Of a stretch of 64,000 nt of DNA, positions 17,717 through 26,880 are shown piece after piece. The position numbers were made by a program, and so were the translations under genes. The notes below the pieces were generated by a model that was not told the origin of the DNA, did no database searches, and worked only from the letters and a program-made list of their open reading frames with translations. This stretch comes from CAZFQG01 sp964520785 (lineage in GTDB: Bacteria > Planctomycetota > Planctomycetia > Pirellulales > Thermoguttaceae), in the NCBI GenBank assembly GCA_964520785.1, contig CAZFQG010000006.1:1-64000 (forward strand), in the 5' to 3' direction. How positions within the stretch are numbered: position 1 is the first letter of the stretch; every line of letters begins with the position of its first letter.

Positions 17717-18435
17717 TTACGTCGATCCTCCCTCAACCGCCTTGATTTCTTCAATACACCAATCGAAAGCACTGGTGAAGCAGGCCAAGGCCTCGTCTTT
17801 GGCCAATCGGGCTAGTGGAATCGAAGGCCGCTTCGTCAACCTCGACTCTGGAATTGAAACGCCGTCAATGGTGGATAGGCGGTCTGCCAATTCGCGTCGC
17901 TTGGTCACATCGTCAAAGGGCCGCTTCTTCATGTGCTGAAACTGAATCTCCACGGTGCCGTACGTCCAGACGCTGAAGAGAAAATGGTCGCCGTGGCCGT
18001 TGTCAAAAAGCGGGAGGAATGAACCGTTCGTTAGTCCTTCTCCCCACCATATCCGCAACTGTTTTGCTTCGGTCCAGTCGAGCAGACGCGTGGCAACTCG
18101 GACGCCTTCGTCGCCTTGACGCTCGGAAAGGTCCTGAAGAAATGACTCTCGGTTCCACTTCCGCGTCTGCCGCTCCGTGGTGCCTTTCCTCCGCCGCGCC
18201 GATTCGATCTGGCCAATGACCCGAGGAACAAGCGTTTTCATCTCCCCGCCGACGAATTGCCTGATTTCAACCGCCAGCACCTCGGCCGGATTTATTTGCC
18301 CGTTGAGGAACTCCACGACCTGCCGTAATTCCTGGGGAATCGCATCGGCCACGAAGAGCATTCGAATTCTGCCGGCCTGCAAGTTCGTCTTGACCTGCTG
18401 CCAGAATTCGCCATCCCCCTTCGGTGTAGCACCAA
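17717..18435 (-). pseudogene. C-terminal remnant of a defence-associated PD-(D/E)XK/DUF4268-like protein
   Basis: From about 18,410 leftwards the minus strand encodes a conserved-looking segment: EFWQQVKTNLQAGRIRMLFV, IPQELRQVVEFLNGQINPAE, RIWWGEGLTNGSFLP, FSVWTYGTVEIQFQ, and it ends CIEEIKAVEGGST. This is the C-terminal half of a family of DNA-interacting proteins common in genome islands. The N-terminal half is missing; upstream of the junction the frame reads out-of-frame sequence of the squalene-oxidase-type gene. No start codon with a ribosome site exists at the junction, so it is a 5'-truncated remnant. Confidence 0.65.
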
Positions 18436-20666
18436 CTTCCTCGCTCAACGCCTTCCTTTTCCTGCTCGAGGAGGACCTTCTCGCTGAAAACGGAGTTCCA
18501 TCTTCGCCAGGCCTGCTCGTCCGCCTGGAATAGCAAATCCGAGAATATAAGGCCGGCGCAGGTGTCCGCCAATTGCCATGTGCGCTCGTTCTTGAGTTGC
18601 TCAATTCCCTTCTTAAAGCCCGGATCGTCCAAATTGGAGCCGAGCAGAACGCGGAGATAGAGACCGGACATGTCGAGGAGCCACGACTGCGATTTGTCCC
18701 CCGGCCGCACATGGTATCTCGCGCCCCCGTCGTATTCGCAAGTATTGAGAAAACGCGTCGTCCGCTGAACCGTCCCTTGGTCCAGGAGATTGGCGACGAA
18801 GAGGAATTGTACGTGGTTCAAAGAGGCGTGGATTTGTCCTTTGCCTTGAATACGATTTAGGTCCCATCCCCCGCGGACCGGGTCCTGCGCGACGAGTGAA
18901 TACCCGGCCAACGCTTTGACGAACGGTTGGAGTCGCTTGTCGCCGGTCATCGCGAAGGCTTCCGCGAAGGCGAGGCCGCAGAGAGAATTGACATGACCGA
19001 ATTCGCCCTTGCCCGCCAGAGAACCGCCGAAGACTCGTCCTTTATCTTTCTGGGGCGTGATCCGCTTACTGAGAAAATCGAGCCCGGCGGCGACCGTCTC
19101 CTTGTACGTACCCTTGCGATGGGTGTTTCCGGCCGCCAGAAACGGCAGGAGGGCGATGCCCGTCGCCGAGTTCCGCGCGGCGGTGTAGGATCCCGCGTCG
19201 CTCGCCTTTCCGTTGCGGTCCGGGTGCAGTCCGTGATCGAAACACCAGCCGCCGTCCGGAAATTGCACGGAGGCGAGCCATTCCAGGGCCGCCTCGACGG
19301 CGCGTTCCGATTCGGCCGTTCCTCCGTACGTTTTCAGCATGGCCGCGCGGTACGCCGGGTCGCGCCATTCGCCGAGGGTCCGCCGCTTCGGCAACAGCGG
19401 TTTCTCTTGATCAACGATTGTGCAGACGCTTTTGTGGACCACTCTGGCACGTGAGCCGAGGTGCGTGGCGCCATCCTTCCGGGAGAGCGAGTCCAATGCT
19501 GCGTCGAGTTTCTTCGCCTCTTCGTGGCGAGAGTCGTCGAGGAGGTGTTCCAGGACGAGGTCTTCGGCCAGCGAGGCGAAGCAATTCGCCTGTTCGTGCT
19601 GGTAGATATTCTCCGCGCACCGCACCAGCATCTCGGTATCCAATTGACGGGCGCCACCCTGGGCCGTCTCACTCAGGCGGCCGAGCGCGTCCGTCATGAT
19701 TTCGACGTGTCCGGACTCGCGGGCTTCTTCCGCCGCCGCCGTCAGCAACACGCGGTACGCGCCCCGATCTTCGGATGCAGTCAGCGCGGCATCCAGAATC
19801 ATCCTTGCCGTTTTCTGCCGTTCCGCCGGCGTTCGGTTTTCGTCGAGCCCGTAAGGCGCCAGCAGCCTCTCTCTCAGCACCTCCGGTGTTTCTTCGTCCT
19901 GTACCGGCGGAGGCACCTGTGTCGCCGCTGCTTCCTCAGACGGCGGAGCCAGAGAGGGCGGCTCCGCTCCCGGAATGACCGGCGTATCCGTTTCTTCCTC
20001 CAGCGGTTCCGGTGGGGAAACCAGTTCTTCCGGGTTCGGTGGTTCCTTGGTGGAGCCGTCGCCGGACGTCTCTTCCTTGGGCGGTTGAGGCGGCCAAACC
20101 GGTTCTTCAGAATCCGGTGTCTCCCCGGTGGAGGTATCGCCGGACGTCTTGTCGGGAGACTCTCCGACGTTGGACTGTTCCGGAGGGCTTACAGAGTCCT
20201 TGGGTGGAGGCGTGACCGCCACCTCGGGACGCGGGCGCACCGTACCGGTTTTATAGAGTCCAACCCCCAGGAGCGCCAGCACGGCAAGGATCGCCGCAAT
20301 CGCAACAACCGGCGTTCTCGATCTCCGCCGGCGAGTCGAAGTCACCGAGACGGCCGGCATCGCCTCCTCCTCCCCCTCCGGTTCTTCCATGACCGCGCGA
20401 AGTCGCCGGTCGTATTCCGCCTTCTTCGCAGGATTGAGCAGGCAGATTTTCGCGGCCGCGACCTCGTTGAGCAGTTTCTGCGACGCCGCCGAGTGCGGTC
20501 CCACCTGAAACGTCCTGTGTTGGGACATTTGGCGATCCGCCGCGTTTTCGATTGCCTGTGGGTTGGTTTCCAAAAGCCTCAGTCCAAGAAGACGATAGCA
20601 GTTTGGCGGTTGCTCCTCAGGGGGGATGCCCAACCAAGTGTAGTAAGGATCGAACTGTTCCGTCAT
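18267..20666 (-). CDS. Planctomycete squalene-oxidase/prenyltransferase-repeat protein, 3' end replaced
   Basis: AAGGA 8 bases upstream supports the ATG at 20666 (799 residues). The first 80 residues (FDPYYTWLGIPPEEQPPNCY, LLNEVAAAKICLLNPAKKAEYDRRL) form the J-like N-terminal domain typical of planctomycete proteins. One membrane helix (VVAIAAILAVLALLGVGLY) follows, then a long Pro/Glu/Thr/Ser linker, and from about residue 460 alpha/alpha-toroid repeats (ALEWLASVQFPDGGWCFDHG). Relatives end soon after a GSW motif plus a closing helix. Here the sequence changes near 18,420 right after GSWCYTEGG into out-of-frame reading of the neighbouring defence remnant, so roughly the last 49 residues are foreign and the true terminus is lost. 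It may still fold. Confidence 0.75.
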   Translation of the reverse strand: MTEQFDPYYTWLGIPPEEQPPNCYRLLGLRLLETNPQAIENAADRQMSQHRTFQVGPHSAASQKLLNEVAAAKICLLNPAKKAEYDRRLRAVMEEPEGEEEAMPAVSVTSTRRRRSRTPVVAIAAILAVLALLGVGLYKTGTVRPRPEVAVTPPPKDSVSPPEQSNVGESPDKTSGDTSTGETPDSEEPVWPPQPPKEETSGDGSTKEPPNPEELVSPPEPLEEETDTPVIPGAEPPSLAPPSEEAAATQVPPPVQDEETPEVLRERLLAPYGLDENRTPAERQKTARMILDAALTASEDRGAYRVLLTAAAEEARESGHVEIMTDALGRLSETAQGGARQLDTEMLVRCAENIYQHEQANCFASLAEDLVLEHLLDDSRHEEAKKLDAALDSLSRKDGATHLGSRARVVHKSVCTIVDQEKPLLPKRRTLGEWRDPAYRAAMLKTYGGTAESERAVEAALEWLASVQFPDGGWCFDHGLHPDRNGKASDAGSYTAARNSATGIALLPFLAAGNTHRKGTYKETVAAGLDFLSKRITPQKDKGRVFGGSLAGKGEFGHVNSLCGLAFAEAFAMTGDKRLQPFVKALAGYSLVAQDPVRGGWDLNRIQGKGQIHASLNHVQFLFVANLLDQGTVQRTTRFLNTCEYDGGARYHVRPGDKSQSWLLDMSGLYLRVLLGSNLDDPGFKKGIEQLKNERTWQLADTCAGLIFSDLLFQADEQAWRRWNSVFSEKVLLEQEKEGVERGSWCYTEGGWRILAAGQDELAGRQNSNALRGRCDSPGITAGRGVPQRANKSGRGAGG

Positions 20667-20767
20667 ACGTCTTTTCCTTGCCGAAGAAACAAATCTACGC
20701 CGCACGTTCCTCCTCACGCCGTAGACCGCCGGTTTACGGCGATACAATTCGGCTCCGGGCAAAGGCA

Positions 20768-22186
20768 CTACCGTCGGCGCCGAAGTGCGACGAACACGGC
20801 GCCCCCCAGCGCAAGGAAAATCGCGCCCGGCTCGGGAACCGCCGCCGCTGTGGTCGCTCCCCAGTTCGCGCGGATGATATCGAGGTCGGCGCTGTTGACG
20901 AGTCCGTCTCCGGTGGCGTCGCCGCGGTCAGTATTACCGGGTTCGACGTCCCAGCCCCACCAGGCGCGAACGATATCGAGGTCGTGGCTGCCAACGAAGC
21001 CGTCGCCGTCAAGATCGGGGATCGGCGGCGGTGGTGGGTCGACTGAAACTTCTGCCAGGTAGAGGGCTTGTGACTCGTCCTCAAACTTGACCTTGAACAG
21101 CACGGAGTCACCGCTCAAACCAATCGCGGAAAACGTCGTCGTCCCAGTCTGCAACGGACGCTTCCCATCGAGCACGTCCGTGCGGTCCACAACCTTCATC
21201 AACGATCCATCGCGGTTCAGGTAGATGCCCTGCTGGCTCGGAGTGAGGCTCTCGAATGCGATGTTCCTTCCATCAATGATCGGCCATCCAAATCCCCCGA
21301 AGTTCTCGGTGCTATCCGGCAAGGGCGTATTCGCGTCGGCGACTACGACCAGCTCACCGTCGAGATCAGCGTAAACTCCTCCTGAGGACAATCCATGGCT
21401 CGGGGAACGAAAAGCGACAACGCCGTCGTCAAACGATGGAGCGTCAAAACCGAGAAAGGTACCTGTCCACCCAGGAACCGGCGTGTTCTCGTCCGCCACT
21501 TTGGTCGGTACTCCGCCAACGGTTTTGTATATACCGTAGTAGCCGCAGAATCCAACATCCCCTTGATCGAGGCCCGAGGGCGTGAAACTAATATGATCAA
21601 ACGTGCCGTCGCCATCGGGTCTTGGTGTGCTCTTCCCGACGAGAAGATCAATTACGCCGTTTCGGGAAAGAAACAATCCCTCTTGCTCCAGGTTCCCCGA
21701 AGGCAGTCTACTCCACGCCAGGAAAGCCACCGAGCCGCCGCTGACGGAAGGGGTGCTTAGGTACGCGAAATCACCTCCGCCGCCGGGGATCGCGGTATTG
21801 TAGTCTACAATGGTCGTTAGCACCCCGTTGGCACCCGTGTAGATGCCGGCGAAGTCCTCTTTGTGTCCCAAGAAGGCGACTTGACTCCCGCTCATCGAGA
21901 GACCACCGAATCTGGCGAAGTTTTCCGTCGTTCCAGGGACCGGCGTGTTCGTGTCCGCAACACAATCCAGAATCCCGTCGATGTAGGTGTAAATCCCCTC
22001 CCTGTCATTCCCTTGAGCACTGAAGGCCACGTTGCCTCCGTCCAAGGAAACCGCTCCAAACCGACTGAAGGTGCCGCCTCCGGGCATCGGCGTTGCCGTA
22101 TCGGCAATCTTCGTGAATATGACTTCCGCGCGTCCCACACTTACCAACACCGCAAACACCGCCAAACAACTCGCCAAACGAAACAT
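20768..22186 (-). CDS. Secreted beta-repeat protein with dockerin-like repeats and PEP-CTERM anchor
   Basis: GGAGG lies 5 bases before the ATG. A signal peptide (MFRLASCLAVFAVLVSVGRA) is followed by six or more repeats of about 55-60 residues with the pattern ADxNTPVPG...FGGxSxSG.xVAF.A...GIY, likely a beta-propeller. Near the end, DLDGDGFVGSHDLDIV and DATGDGLVNSADLDII form a pair of EF-hand-like dockerin type I repeats, then VPEP, a hydrophobic helix and RRRR, the exosortase sorting signal. The product is probably sorted to the cell surface. Ligand unknown. The tail nearly matches that of the next upstream gene. Confidence 0.85.
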   Translation of the reverse strand: MFRLASCLAVFAVLVSVGRAEVIFTKIADTATPMPGGGTFSRFGAVSLDGGNVAFSAQGNDREGIYTYIDGILDCVADTNTPVPGTTENFARFGGLSMSGSQVAFLGHKEDFAGIYTGANGVLTTIVDYNTAIPGGGGDFAYLSTPSVSGGSVAFLAWSRLPSGNLEQEGLFLSRNGVIDLLVGKSTPRPDGDGTFDHISFTPSGLDQGDVGFCGYYGIYKTVGGVPTKVADENTPVPGWTGTFLGFDAPSFDDGVVAFRSPSHGLSSGGVYADLDGELVVVADANTPLPDSTENFGGFGWPIIDGRNIAFESLTPSQQGIYLNRDGSLMKVVDRTDVLDGKRPLQTGTTTFSAIGLSGDSVLFKVKFEDESQALYLAEVSVDPPPPPIPDLDGDGFVGSHDLDIVRAWWGWDVEPGNTDRGDATGDGLVNSADLDIIRANWGATTAAAVPEPGAIFLALGGAVFVALRRRR

Positions 22187-22225
22187 GACAACCTCCGTTG
22201 GATTAAGGAATGACTCGCACCGTTG

Positions 22226-23368
22226 TCAAGACCGTCGCCACGCCAAGAGAACAGCGCCGCTAATCAAGAGGAACAGTACACTCGGCTCCGGAACCGCTGC
22301 CGGTGTGCGTCCCCAGTCCGAACGCACTATATCGAGATCGGCACTGTTGACCTTGCCGTCACAGTTCGCGTCTCCTCGATACGCGTCGCCTGGTTCGACT
22401 TCCATTCCCCACCACGCCCGCACAATGTCCAGATCGCGACTGCTGACGATCCCGTCGTCGTTCAGGTCACCGGGAACAAGAGGAACTGCCGCTACACGGA
22501 AACCAAGGTACGCGTTGTCGAACGTCAGCGGGTGCGGTTCGTAGCGATAGGACGCAGCGAGCCTATGTGCCCAACTGCCCCAATCGGCCCCACGAAGTAC
22601 ACACGCAGCGTCTATTTGTGTTTCAGTCCATTCATTGATGTTCCCGGCTTGGTCGAAGGTCCCATACGCACTTCCCGAGTGCTCGAACTCACCCACTTCG
22701 GTTGTGTAGTAGGGTTGACCGATCGTGGGACCACCGTAATCGATGAAGTTGGCATTGTTGCCTGGGTCGGGGCTGATCAGGTCGTTGCTCGGCTCGATGT
22801 TCGTGCCCGTGGGGTAATCCCAGTAGTTCCCGGTCACGCCGTCATTCTTGTGGTATGCTGCCTTGTACCATTCGCTGTCGGTCGGGATGAAGTAGCGCGC
22901 GTCGGGATCGCGCGACGGAATGCCATTGCCGGCAATAATGTACGCGCCGCTTTCGGTCTCGCCGTCCCCTTGGCCGTTGTGCAACCAATTACAGAATCGC
23001 ATCACGTCCCAGAAGTTCACGAAATTGACCGGACGACGGTCCCAATTGGCATCGGAGTCCTTAGCCGAATAGACGTATTGTCCCGCCGACCAGACACGTT
23101 GGATACCGCCGTGGAGCCCGCCCATTTCGTCGTCGTAGAGCGAATGCGGGTCACCCGTCCGAGCAACGGCATTTAGAAACTCGCGCCACTGCCCATTCGT
23201 AATCTCGTATTTCCCAATCCGATACTCGTAGTCGACCGCGCCGTAGCCGGTGTTATCCGCCGTATTGCCCGGATTTCCAACCGGGACCATTTCGATGTCG
23301 AGCGCCTGCGCAGTACAAACCAGAAGGGCGACCGCCAGAACTGATTGAAACACCAGCTTCGCGGACAT
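22226..23368 (-). CDS. SUMF1/FGE-sulfatase-domain secreted protein with dockerin repeats and PEP-CTERM
   Basis: The start at 23368 has GAGAGGAA about 7 bases upstream and gives a signal peptide (AKLVFQSVLAVALLVCTAQA); 380 residues. The core is a formylglycine-generating-enzyme-like (SUMF1) domain: YRIGKYEITNGQWREFLNA, RYFIPTDSEWYKAAYHKND, GNINEWTE, RGADWGS, GFRVA. Catalytic cysteines of true FGE are not obvious, so it more likely binds a ligand than modifies sulfatases. Two dockerin-like repeats (DGIVSSRDLDIVRAWWG, DGKVNSADLDIVRSDWG) and a VPEP-helix-RRS tail follow. Same direction as its neighbour at 40 bp, so possibly co-transcribed. Confidence 0.87.
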   Translation of the reverse strand: MSAKLVFQSVLAVALLVCTAQALDIEMVPVGNPGNTADNTGYGAVDYEYRIGKYEITNGQWREFLNAVARTGDPHSLYDDEMGGLHGGIQRVWSAGQYVYSAKDSDANWDRRPVNFVNFWDVMRFCNWLHNGQGDGETESGAYIIAGNGIPSRDPDARYFIPTDSEWYKAAYHKNDGVTGNYWDYPTGTNIEPSNDLISPDPGNNANFIDYGGPTIGQPYYTTEVGEFEHSGSAYGTFDQAGNINEWTETQIDAACVLRGADWGSWAHRLAASYRYEPHPLTFDNAYLGFRVAAVPLVPGDLNDDGIVSSRDLDIVRAWWGMEVEPGDAYRGDANCDGKVNSADLDIVRSDWGRTPAAVPEPSVLFLLISGAVLLAWRRS

Positions 23369-23704
23369 GGGTATTCCTCTCTCAGAGTAGAACGGGTTAC
23401 CGTCAAACGGAGCGAATTGCGTCCCGTATTGGCGAATCAACAAGATTATTATCCTTGATTGAACCGCGCCGCCTCCGCCCCCGTCAACATCAATGCGACG
23501 AATCTACTCAAAATCCCCCCGAATGAGCGGGCTAGACCGGAATGCCCCAGGACACCCCAGGAGGTAGATGGGGTGGCGCGATTAAGACCCACCGGAAACC
23601 CTAGCCCCTCGCGAGCCCGATAGAAGAAACCGAAGACCCGGCCACACGCGCGCCACCACCTACCCCTATGGCCCGCCTTTCCCCGGCCTTCCACTCACCG
23701 ATTT
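23369..23704. other. Intergenic, upstream of the SUMF1 gene
   Basis: About 335 bases with no supported gene. Frames here have the composition of non-coding GC-rich DNA. It must carry the promoter of the minus-strand SUMF1 gene, which I cannot place with confidence. Confidence 0.4.
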
Positions 23705-24259
23705 CTACGAGAGTTTATCCAGATAGCTCTCGCCTTCGTACTGGGGCGACTCAGGCTCGAAATCAGCCCGCGACTTCACCGAAAGCCACGCCCGGATTTC
23801 CCGGAATAGCCCGTCCCGCTTCTGGCAAGGCTTCGCGGCCCAGGACTGCGCAATGGAAACGGCGATGCCGACCGGGGGAGGTGTGCTTGCCTTTCGTAGG
23901 TCCAGGACGCTGCCAACGTCGTGGTCGGAAACGACCCGATGGAACTCCCCCAAGACCCACAGGTAGGCATCGCGCATCCGACGTACAGGGTCTGTCTCCG
24001 CGTATCCGGGGTCTAAGGCATCGTCGAGAGACTCCGCCCCGTCCGGTAAGATCGTCTGGAACGCCGGTTCCGACTGCTCCACCAGAGGCACGTACTTCTC
24101 GGCCATCGCGGCCCACGCTCCTTCCACGGCCTCTTCCTTCGTCTTCCCATCGTCACGTAGCTGCTGCCGGGCCTGTTCGCGGTACTCATCGGCTTCCGCC
24201 CAAAGGCCCGCTCTTCTCAGCCGGTCCATCGCTCGTTGTTTCTCCACACGGTCTATCAT
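23705..24259 (-). CDS. Hypothetical protein
   Basis: 184 residues from the ATG at 24259, with GGAG about 12 bases upstream. The start is helical and charged (IDRVEKQRAMDRLRRAGLWA, YREQARQQLRDDGKTKEEAV), then a region WAAMAEKYVPLVEQ and a C-terminal IREIRAWLSV-like helix. No signal peptide or membrane segment. It resembles small planctomycete or phage-derived proteins of unknown role. Coding is supported by even composition and length; function unknown. Confidence 0.6.
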   Translation of the reverse strand: MIDRVEKQRAMDRLRRAGLWAEADEYREQARQQLRDDGKTKEEAVEGAWAAMAEKYVPLVEQSEPAFQTILPDGAESLDDALDPGYAETDPVRRMRDAYLWVLGEFHRVVSDHDVGSVLDLRKASTPPPVGIAVSIAQSWAAKPCQKRDGLFREIRAWLSVKSRADFEPESPQYEGESYLDKLS

Positions 24260-25041
24260 GTTCGCGTTACTCTCCTTTCCTTGTACTGTGCAAGTCTTCA
24301 TCAGCGTCAATAACTCTATTCACACAGACACGGGGCTAACAACGGTAACCGCGAGCGCGACCCCGTGGGGTCCGGGAAAAAAACGGGGGGAAACTGTATA
24401 ATACGCAAGAGGGATGTATCCCCACCGTCACCGTCCCGCCCAACGTTCGCTGTGTGCCGCCGCGGCCGCCTATCGCCTTGGATGGCCCGCGAGCCGCCCG
24501 AAGCCCGGCATTGCCTTTCTGGGGCGTCCGTCTTCGACATTCCCTGCTGGCGGCATTCTGGCATCAATTCATCTCGTCACCCTCGGAATTTCCGAGCGCG
24601 CCTCGATGCGAACCGGGACCACGTCGTCCCACCTCCCGTCGCTACGGAGGCGTGTCGCCGCGAGTTTGCTGGTTTCATTTGCTGCTGAGAATCCCTCCTT
24701 GCCTATTTTACCAGTCATTTGAGGGGTTATTCCGAAGCAGGTATCCGCATGGGCTGGGGCGCCAAGGGTCGGGAGTCCGGTTCGGTTTCCGGTGACCGCG
24801 ATCCATCGGGCTCCCCGTTGATCTCCACCACCGCCGCCTTCGCCTCCTCCTCGGCACGAACGGTCCACGTTCATTTCGTCGCCTCCTCGGTGCGGCTGGG
24901 CAAGTCGGCCGATGGCATCGACCGGCATCGCTAGATCGATTCTGGCGAGGATGCTTGAGACCCGCCAATCGCGGGGAATAAGAGCCATTTTTCCCGCACG
25001 CGGTAGGACAGGGGTAGGACAGAGCGAATAGGGGCTTGCAG
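24260..25041. other. Long intergenic region
   Basis: Nearly 780 bases with only overlapping, low-complexity frames (Gly/Arg/Pro-rich) on both strands. No ORF has a convincing start signal or protein-like composition. A run of A/G near 24,375-24,395 and a TATAAT at about 24,398 are present but I see no matching -35. It could hold an RNA gene, but no structure stands out by eye. Confidence 0.4.
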
Positions 25042-25086
25042 AGCCAAAAGAAAAGCCTTTCGTAACTCTTTGTCACGAAAGGCTTT
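25042..25086 (-). terminator. Rho-independent terminator after tRNA-Gln
   Basis: A perfect 12-bp inverted repeat, AAAGCCTTTCGT at 25052-25063 and ACGAAAGGCTTT at 25075-25086, with an 11-base loop. Read on the minus strand it is followed by a T-rich tract (TTTTCTTTT), eight bases beyond the tRNA end. Confidence 0.85.
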
Positions 25087-25093
25087 AGTTGAA

Positions 25094-25164
25094 CTGGGGA
25101 ACAAGGATTTGAACCTTGACTAACTGATCCAGAGTCAGTCGTGCTGCCGTTACACTATTCCCCA
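25094..25164 (-). tRNA. tRNA-Gln (anticodon CTG)
   Basis: Read on the minus strand: acceptor TGGGGAA pairs with TTCCCCA, discriminator G, anticodon stem ACTGA/TCAGT around loop CTCTGGA, so anticodon CTG for codon CAG; T-arm CAAGG-TTCAAAT-CCTTG. CCA is not encoded. Length 71 nt. It lies downstream of rpsI in the same direction. Confidence 0.93.
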
Positions 25165-25335
25165 GTATCTCCTCTCCCCAGTATCTGCGTTTTGTTCGGA
25201 AAACGACTATCCCCCACGGGGGAAACGACCTTGCGAAATTCTACCGTGCATCGGCGGGAAAGTAAAATCGCCGTTGGAGGGTTCGGCGATTCCTTCCAAT
25301 CCACCCGATCCACGAATTACCGCCCAATCCACGAA

Positions 25336-25749
25336 TCACCGCTTCGAGAACTGCGTTGCGCGACGCGCTTTGCGAAGGCCCGGTTTCTTACGTTCGACCT
25401 CGCGGCCGTCCCGCGTTAGCAGATGGGAATCCCGGAGGACCGGCTCCAACTCCGGTTCGAAAACCTTCAGCGCCCGGGCAATACCGAGCTTGCAGGCATC
25501 CGCCTGGCCGGTGATCCCGCCACCATGGACACTGATGACGACGTCGACCGACTCCCGCTTTCCGGTGTGGTTCAGGGGCGCCATGACGGCGTTTTGATGC
25601 TTCAGGATCGGGAAATATGCTTCCAGCCCTCTGCCATTAACCGTGATCTGGCCCGTACCGGGACGGACGCGGACGCGCGCCACCGATGTCTTGCGGCGGC
25701 CTGTTCCCAGGGAATCGTTTCTTGGATTGACGACGGCTTGTTCGCTCAT
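25336..25749 (-). CDS. rpsI: Ribosomal protein S9 (uS9)
   Basis: 137 residues. The family signature is clear: GTGRRKTSVARVRVRPGTG near the start, VHGGGITGQADACKLGIARA in the middle and the C-terminal KKPGLRKARRATQFSKR whose last residues reach the ribosomal P-site. Length and end are normal. It follows rplM by 68 bp on the same strand, the usual rplM-rpsI operon. The ribosome site is weak (AAGGGCG). A near-tandem 19-base repeat overlaps its stop codon. Confidence 0.97.
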   Translation of the reverse strand: MSEQAVVNPRNDSLGTGRRKTSVARVRVRPGTGQITVNGRGLEAYFPILKHQNAVMAPLNHTGKRESVDVVISVHGGGITGQADACKLGIARALKVFEPELEPVLRDSHLLTRDGREVERKKPGLRKARRATQFSKR

Positions 25750-25817
25750 AACTATTTCGCCCTTAACCGGGTAAAACGCAGGTTGATCTCGGTGGAGTCC
25801 TTTGCCGGCCGAATCGC

Positions 25818-26270
25818 CTACTTGACGGCCAGCTCCCTCTCTTGAGGCTGTTGCGCTTGATGCGGGTGCTCCTCACCGACGTATACTTTTAGTTTGTCGA
25901 GCATCTTCGTGCCCAACTTGTTCTTGGGCAGCATCCGCCGAACCGCCTCGCGGAGGATCATTTCCGGCTTCTTTTCCAACCGCTTCGCGGCGGTCTCGCT
26001 CCGAAGCCGTGGATAACCGGTATACCATGTATACCGCTTGTTCTCCCACTTGTTGCCGGTGAAGACGACCTTCTCCGCGTTGACGACGACGATGTAATCG
26101 CCCGTGTCAACGTGAGGCGTGTACGTGGGGCGATGCTTCCCCATGAGGATGACGGCAATATCGCTGGCGAGCCGGCCGACTACTTTGTCCTTGGCGTCGA
26201 CAAGCCACCATTGCGGATCCACTTCGGCCGGTTTGGCCATGAATGTCTTGGTCGTGTACGGTGCGGTCAT
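25818..26270 (-). CDS. rplM: Ribosomal protein L13 (uL13)
   Basis: The ATG at 26270 is preferred because GGACT lies about 8 bases upstream; it gives 150 residues beginning MTAPYTTKTFMAKPAEV. Family motifs are WWLVDAKDKVVGRLAS, MGKHRPTYTPHVDTGDYIVV and RRMLPKNKLG. L13 binds 23S rRNA early in 50S assembly. First gene of the rplM-rpsI operon, with a good promoter 160 bases upstream. Confidence 0.97.
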   Translation of the reverse strand: MTAPYTTKTFMAKPAEVDPQWWLVDAKDKVVGRLASDIAVILMGKHRPTYTPHVDTGDYIVVVNAEKVVFTGNKWENKRYTWYTGYPRLRSETAAKRLEKKPEMILREAVRRMLPKNKLGTKMLDKLKVYVGEEHPHQAQQPQERELAVK

Positions 26271-26427
26271 ATACCCGAGTCCTATTTCACCAGCTCGAAC
26301 CATGCCATCAAAAAAAGTTGCCTCAGCGGGCGAGAACGCGCCAAGGGGAATCTGAAAAAGGCACTAGTTCTTGATTCGGCGGCCGTTCCAGGTCGCCTTC
26401 AGTCCAACTAAATCAAGCGAAACACAC

Positions 26428-26456
26428 AGTATAGTGCGGTTTTTTTTCCGCGACAA
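26428..26456 (-). promoter_or_regulatory. Sigma-70 promoter for rplM-rpsI
   Basis: On the minus strand TTGTCG (26456-26451) and TATACT (26433-26428) are separated by exactly 17 bases containing an A-tract. It lies about 160 bases upstream of rplM in the divergent region, as expected for a strong ribosomal-protein promoter. Confidence 0.6.
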
Positions 26457-26880
26457 GGGGCTGCGTCGCGAAAATCGGAGAATTGGCCGCGACTCCCGCT
26501 CCGGCCACTTTTCGTGCAATAAACATATATCCTCCAAATTGCCCGTCCGCGGCCAACCTTTCCGCCCGGTTTTCCCATTCGAGGCATTTACCCGGGAAAC
26601 GAATATCAAGTTTTACAGAAAAGACATTTATTCATTCCGCCCAATGGGAGGGGGAGGCCGGATTCCGATGTGTAAGAGTCCGCCGGTGAACGGTTCGCGG
26701 TTCTCTGCGGCTTGTCCAGAGTGTATAGTGGGAGTTGAAGTTCCAACGGCCCTTTTCCCTTGTGCTTTGTCAACACTAAGATTTTGGGTTGGCAGCACGC
26801 CGAAGTACCGCAATCGGCCGGATGAAACCGAAACGTCAACCCCAAATCCTGGGTTTGGCAAAGCATTACGGAGTGTCACG
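26457..26880. other. Divergent intergenic region
   Basis: Sequence between the rplM promoter and the VCBS gene. One plus-strand frame stays open through it into the VCBS gene, but its composition is not protein-like and the signal peptide and ribosome site at 26,881 mark the real start. A plus-strand promoter must be here; I cannot pick one. Confidence 0.4.

Noticed and set aside
19461..21062. 533-codon plus-strand frame
   Set aside because: Arg/Phe-rich antisense reading of the squalene-oxidase-type gene; crosses into the next gene without signals.
24569..25076. Minus-strand frames in the long gap near tRNA-Gln
   Set aside because: Low-complexity Arg/Gly/Pro content, mutually overlapping, no start signals.
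25302..25345. Possible CRISPR-like repeats
   Set aside because: Only two short adjacent copies without spacers, and no cas genes.
26371..26880. Extended N-terminus for the VCBS protein
   Set aside because: A signal peptide and ribosome site lie at 26,881; the upstream frame is not protein-like.
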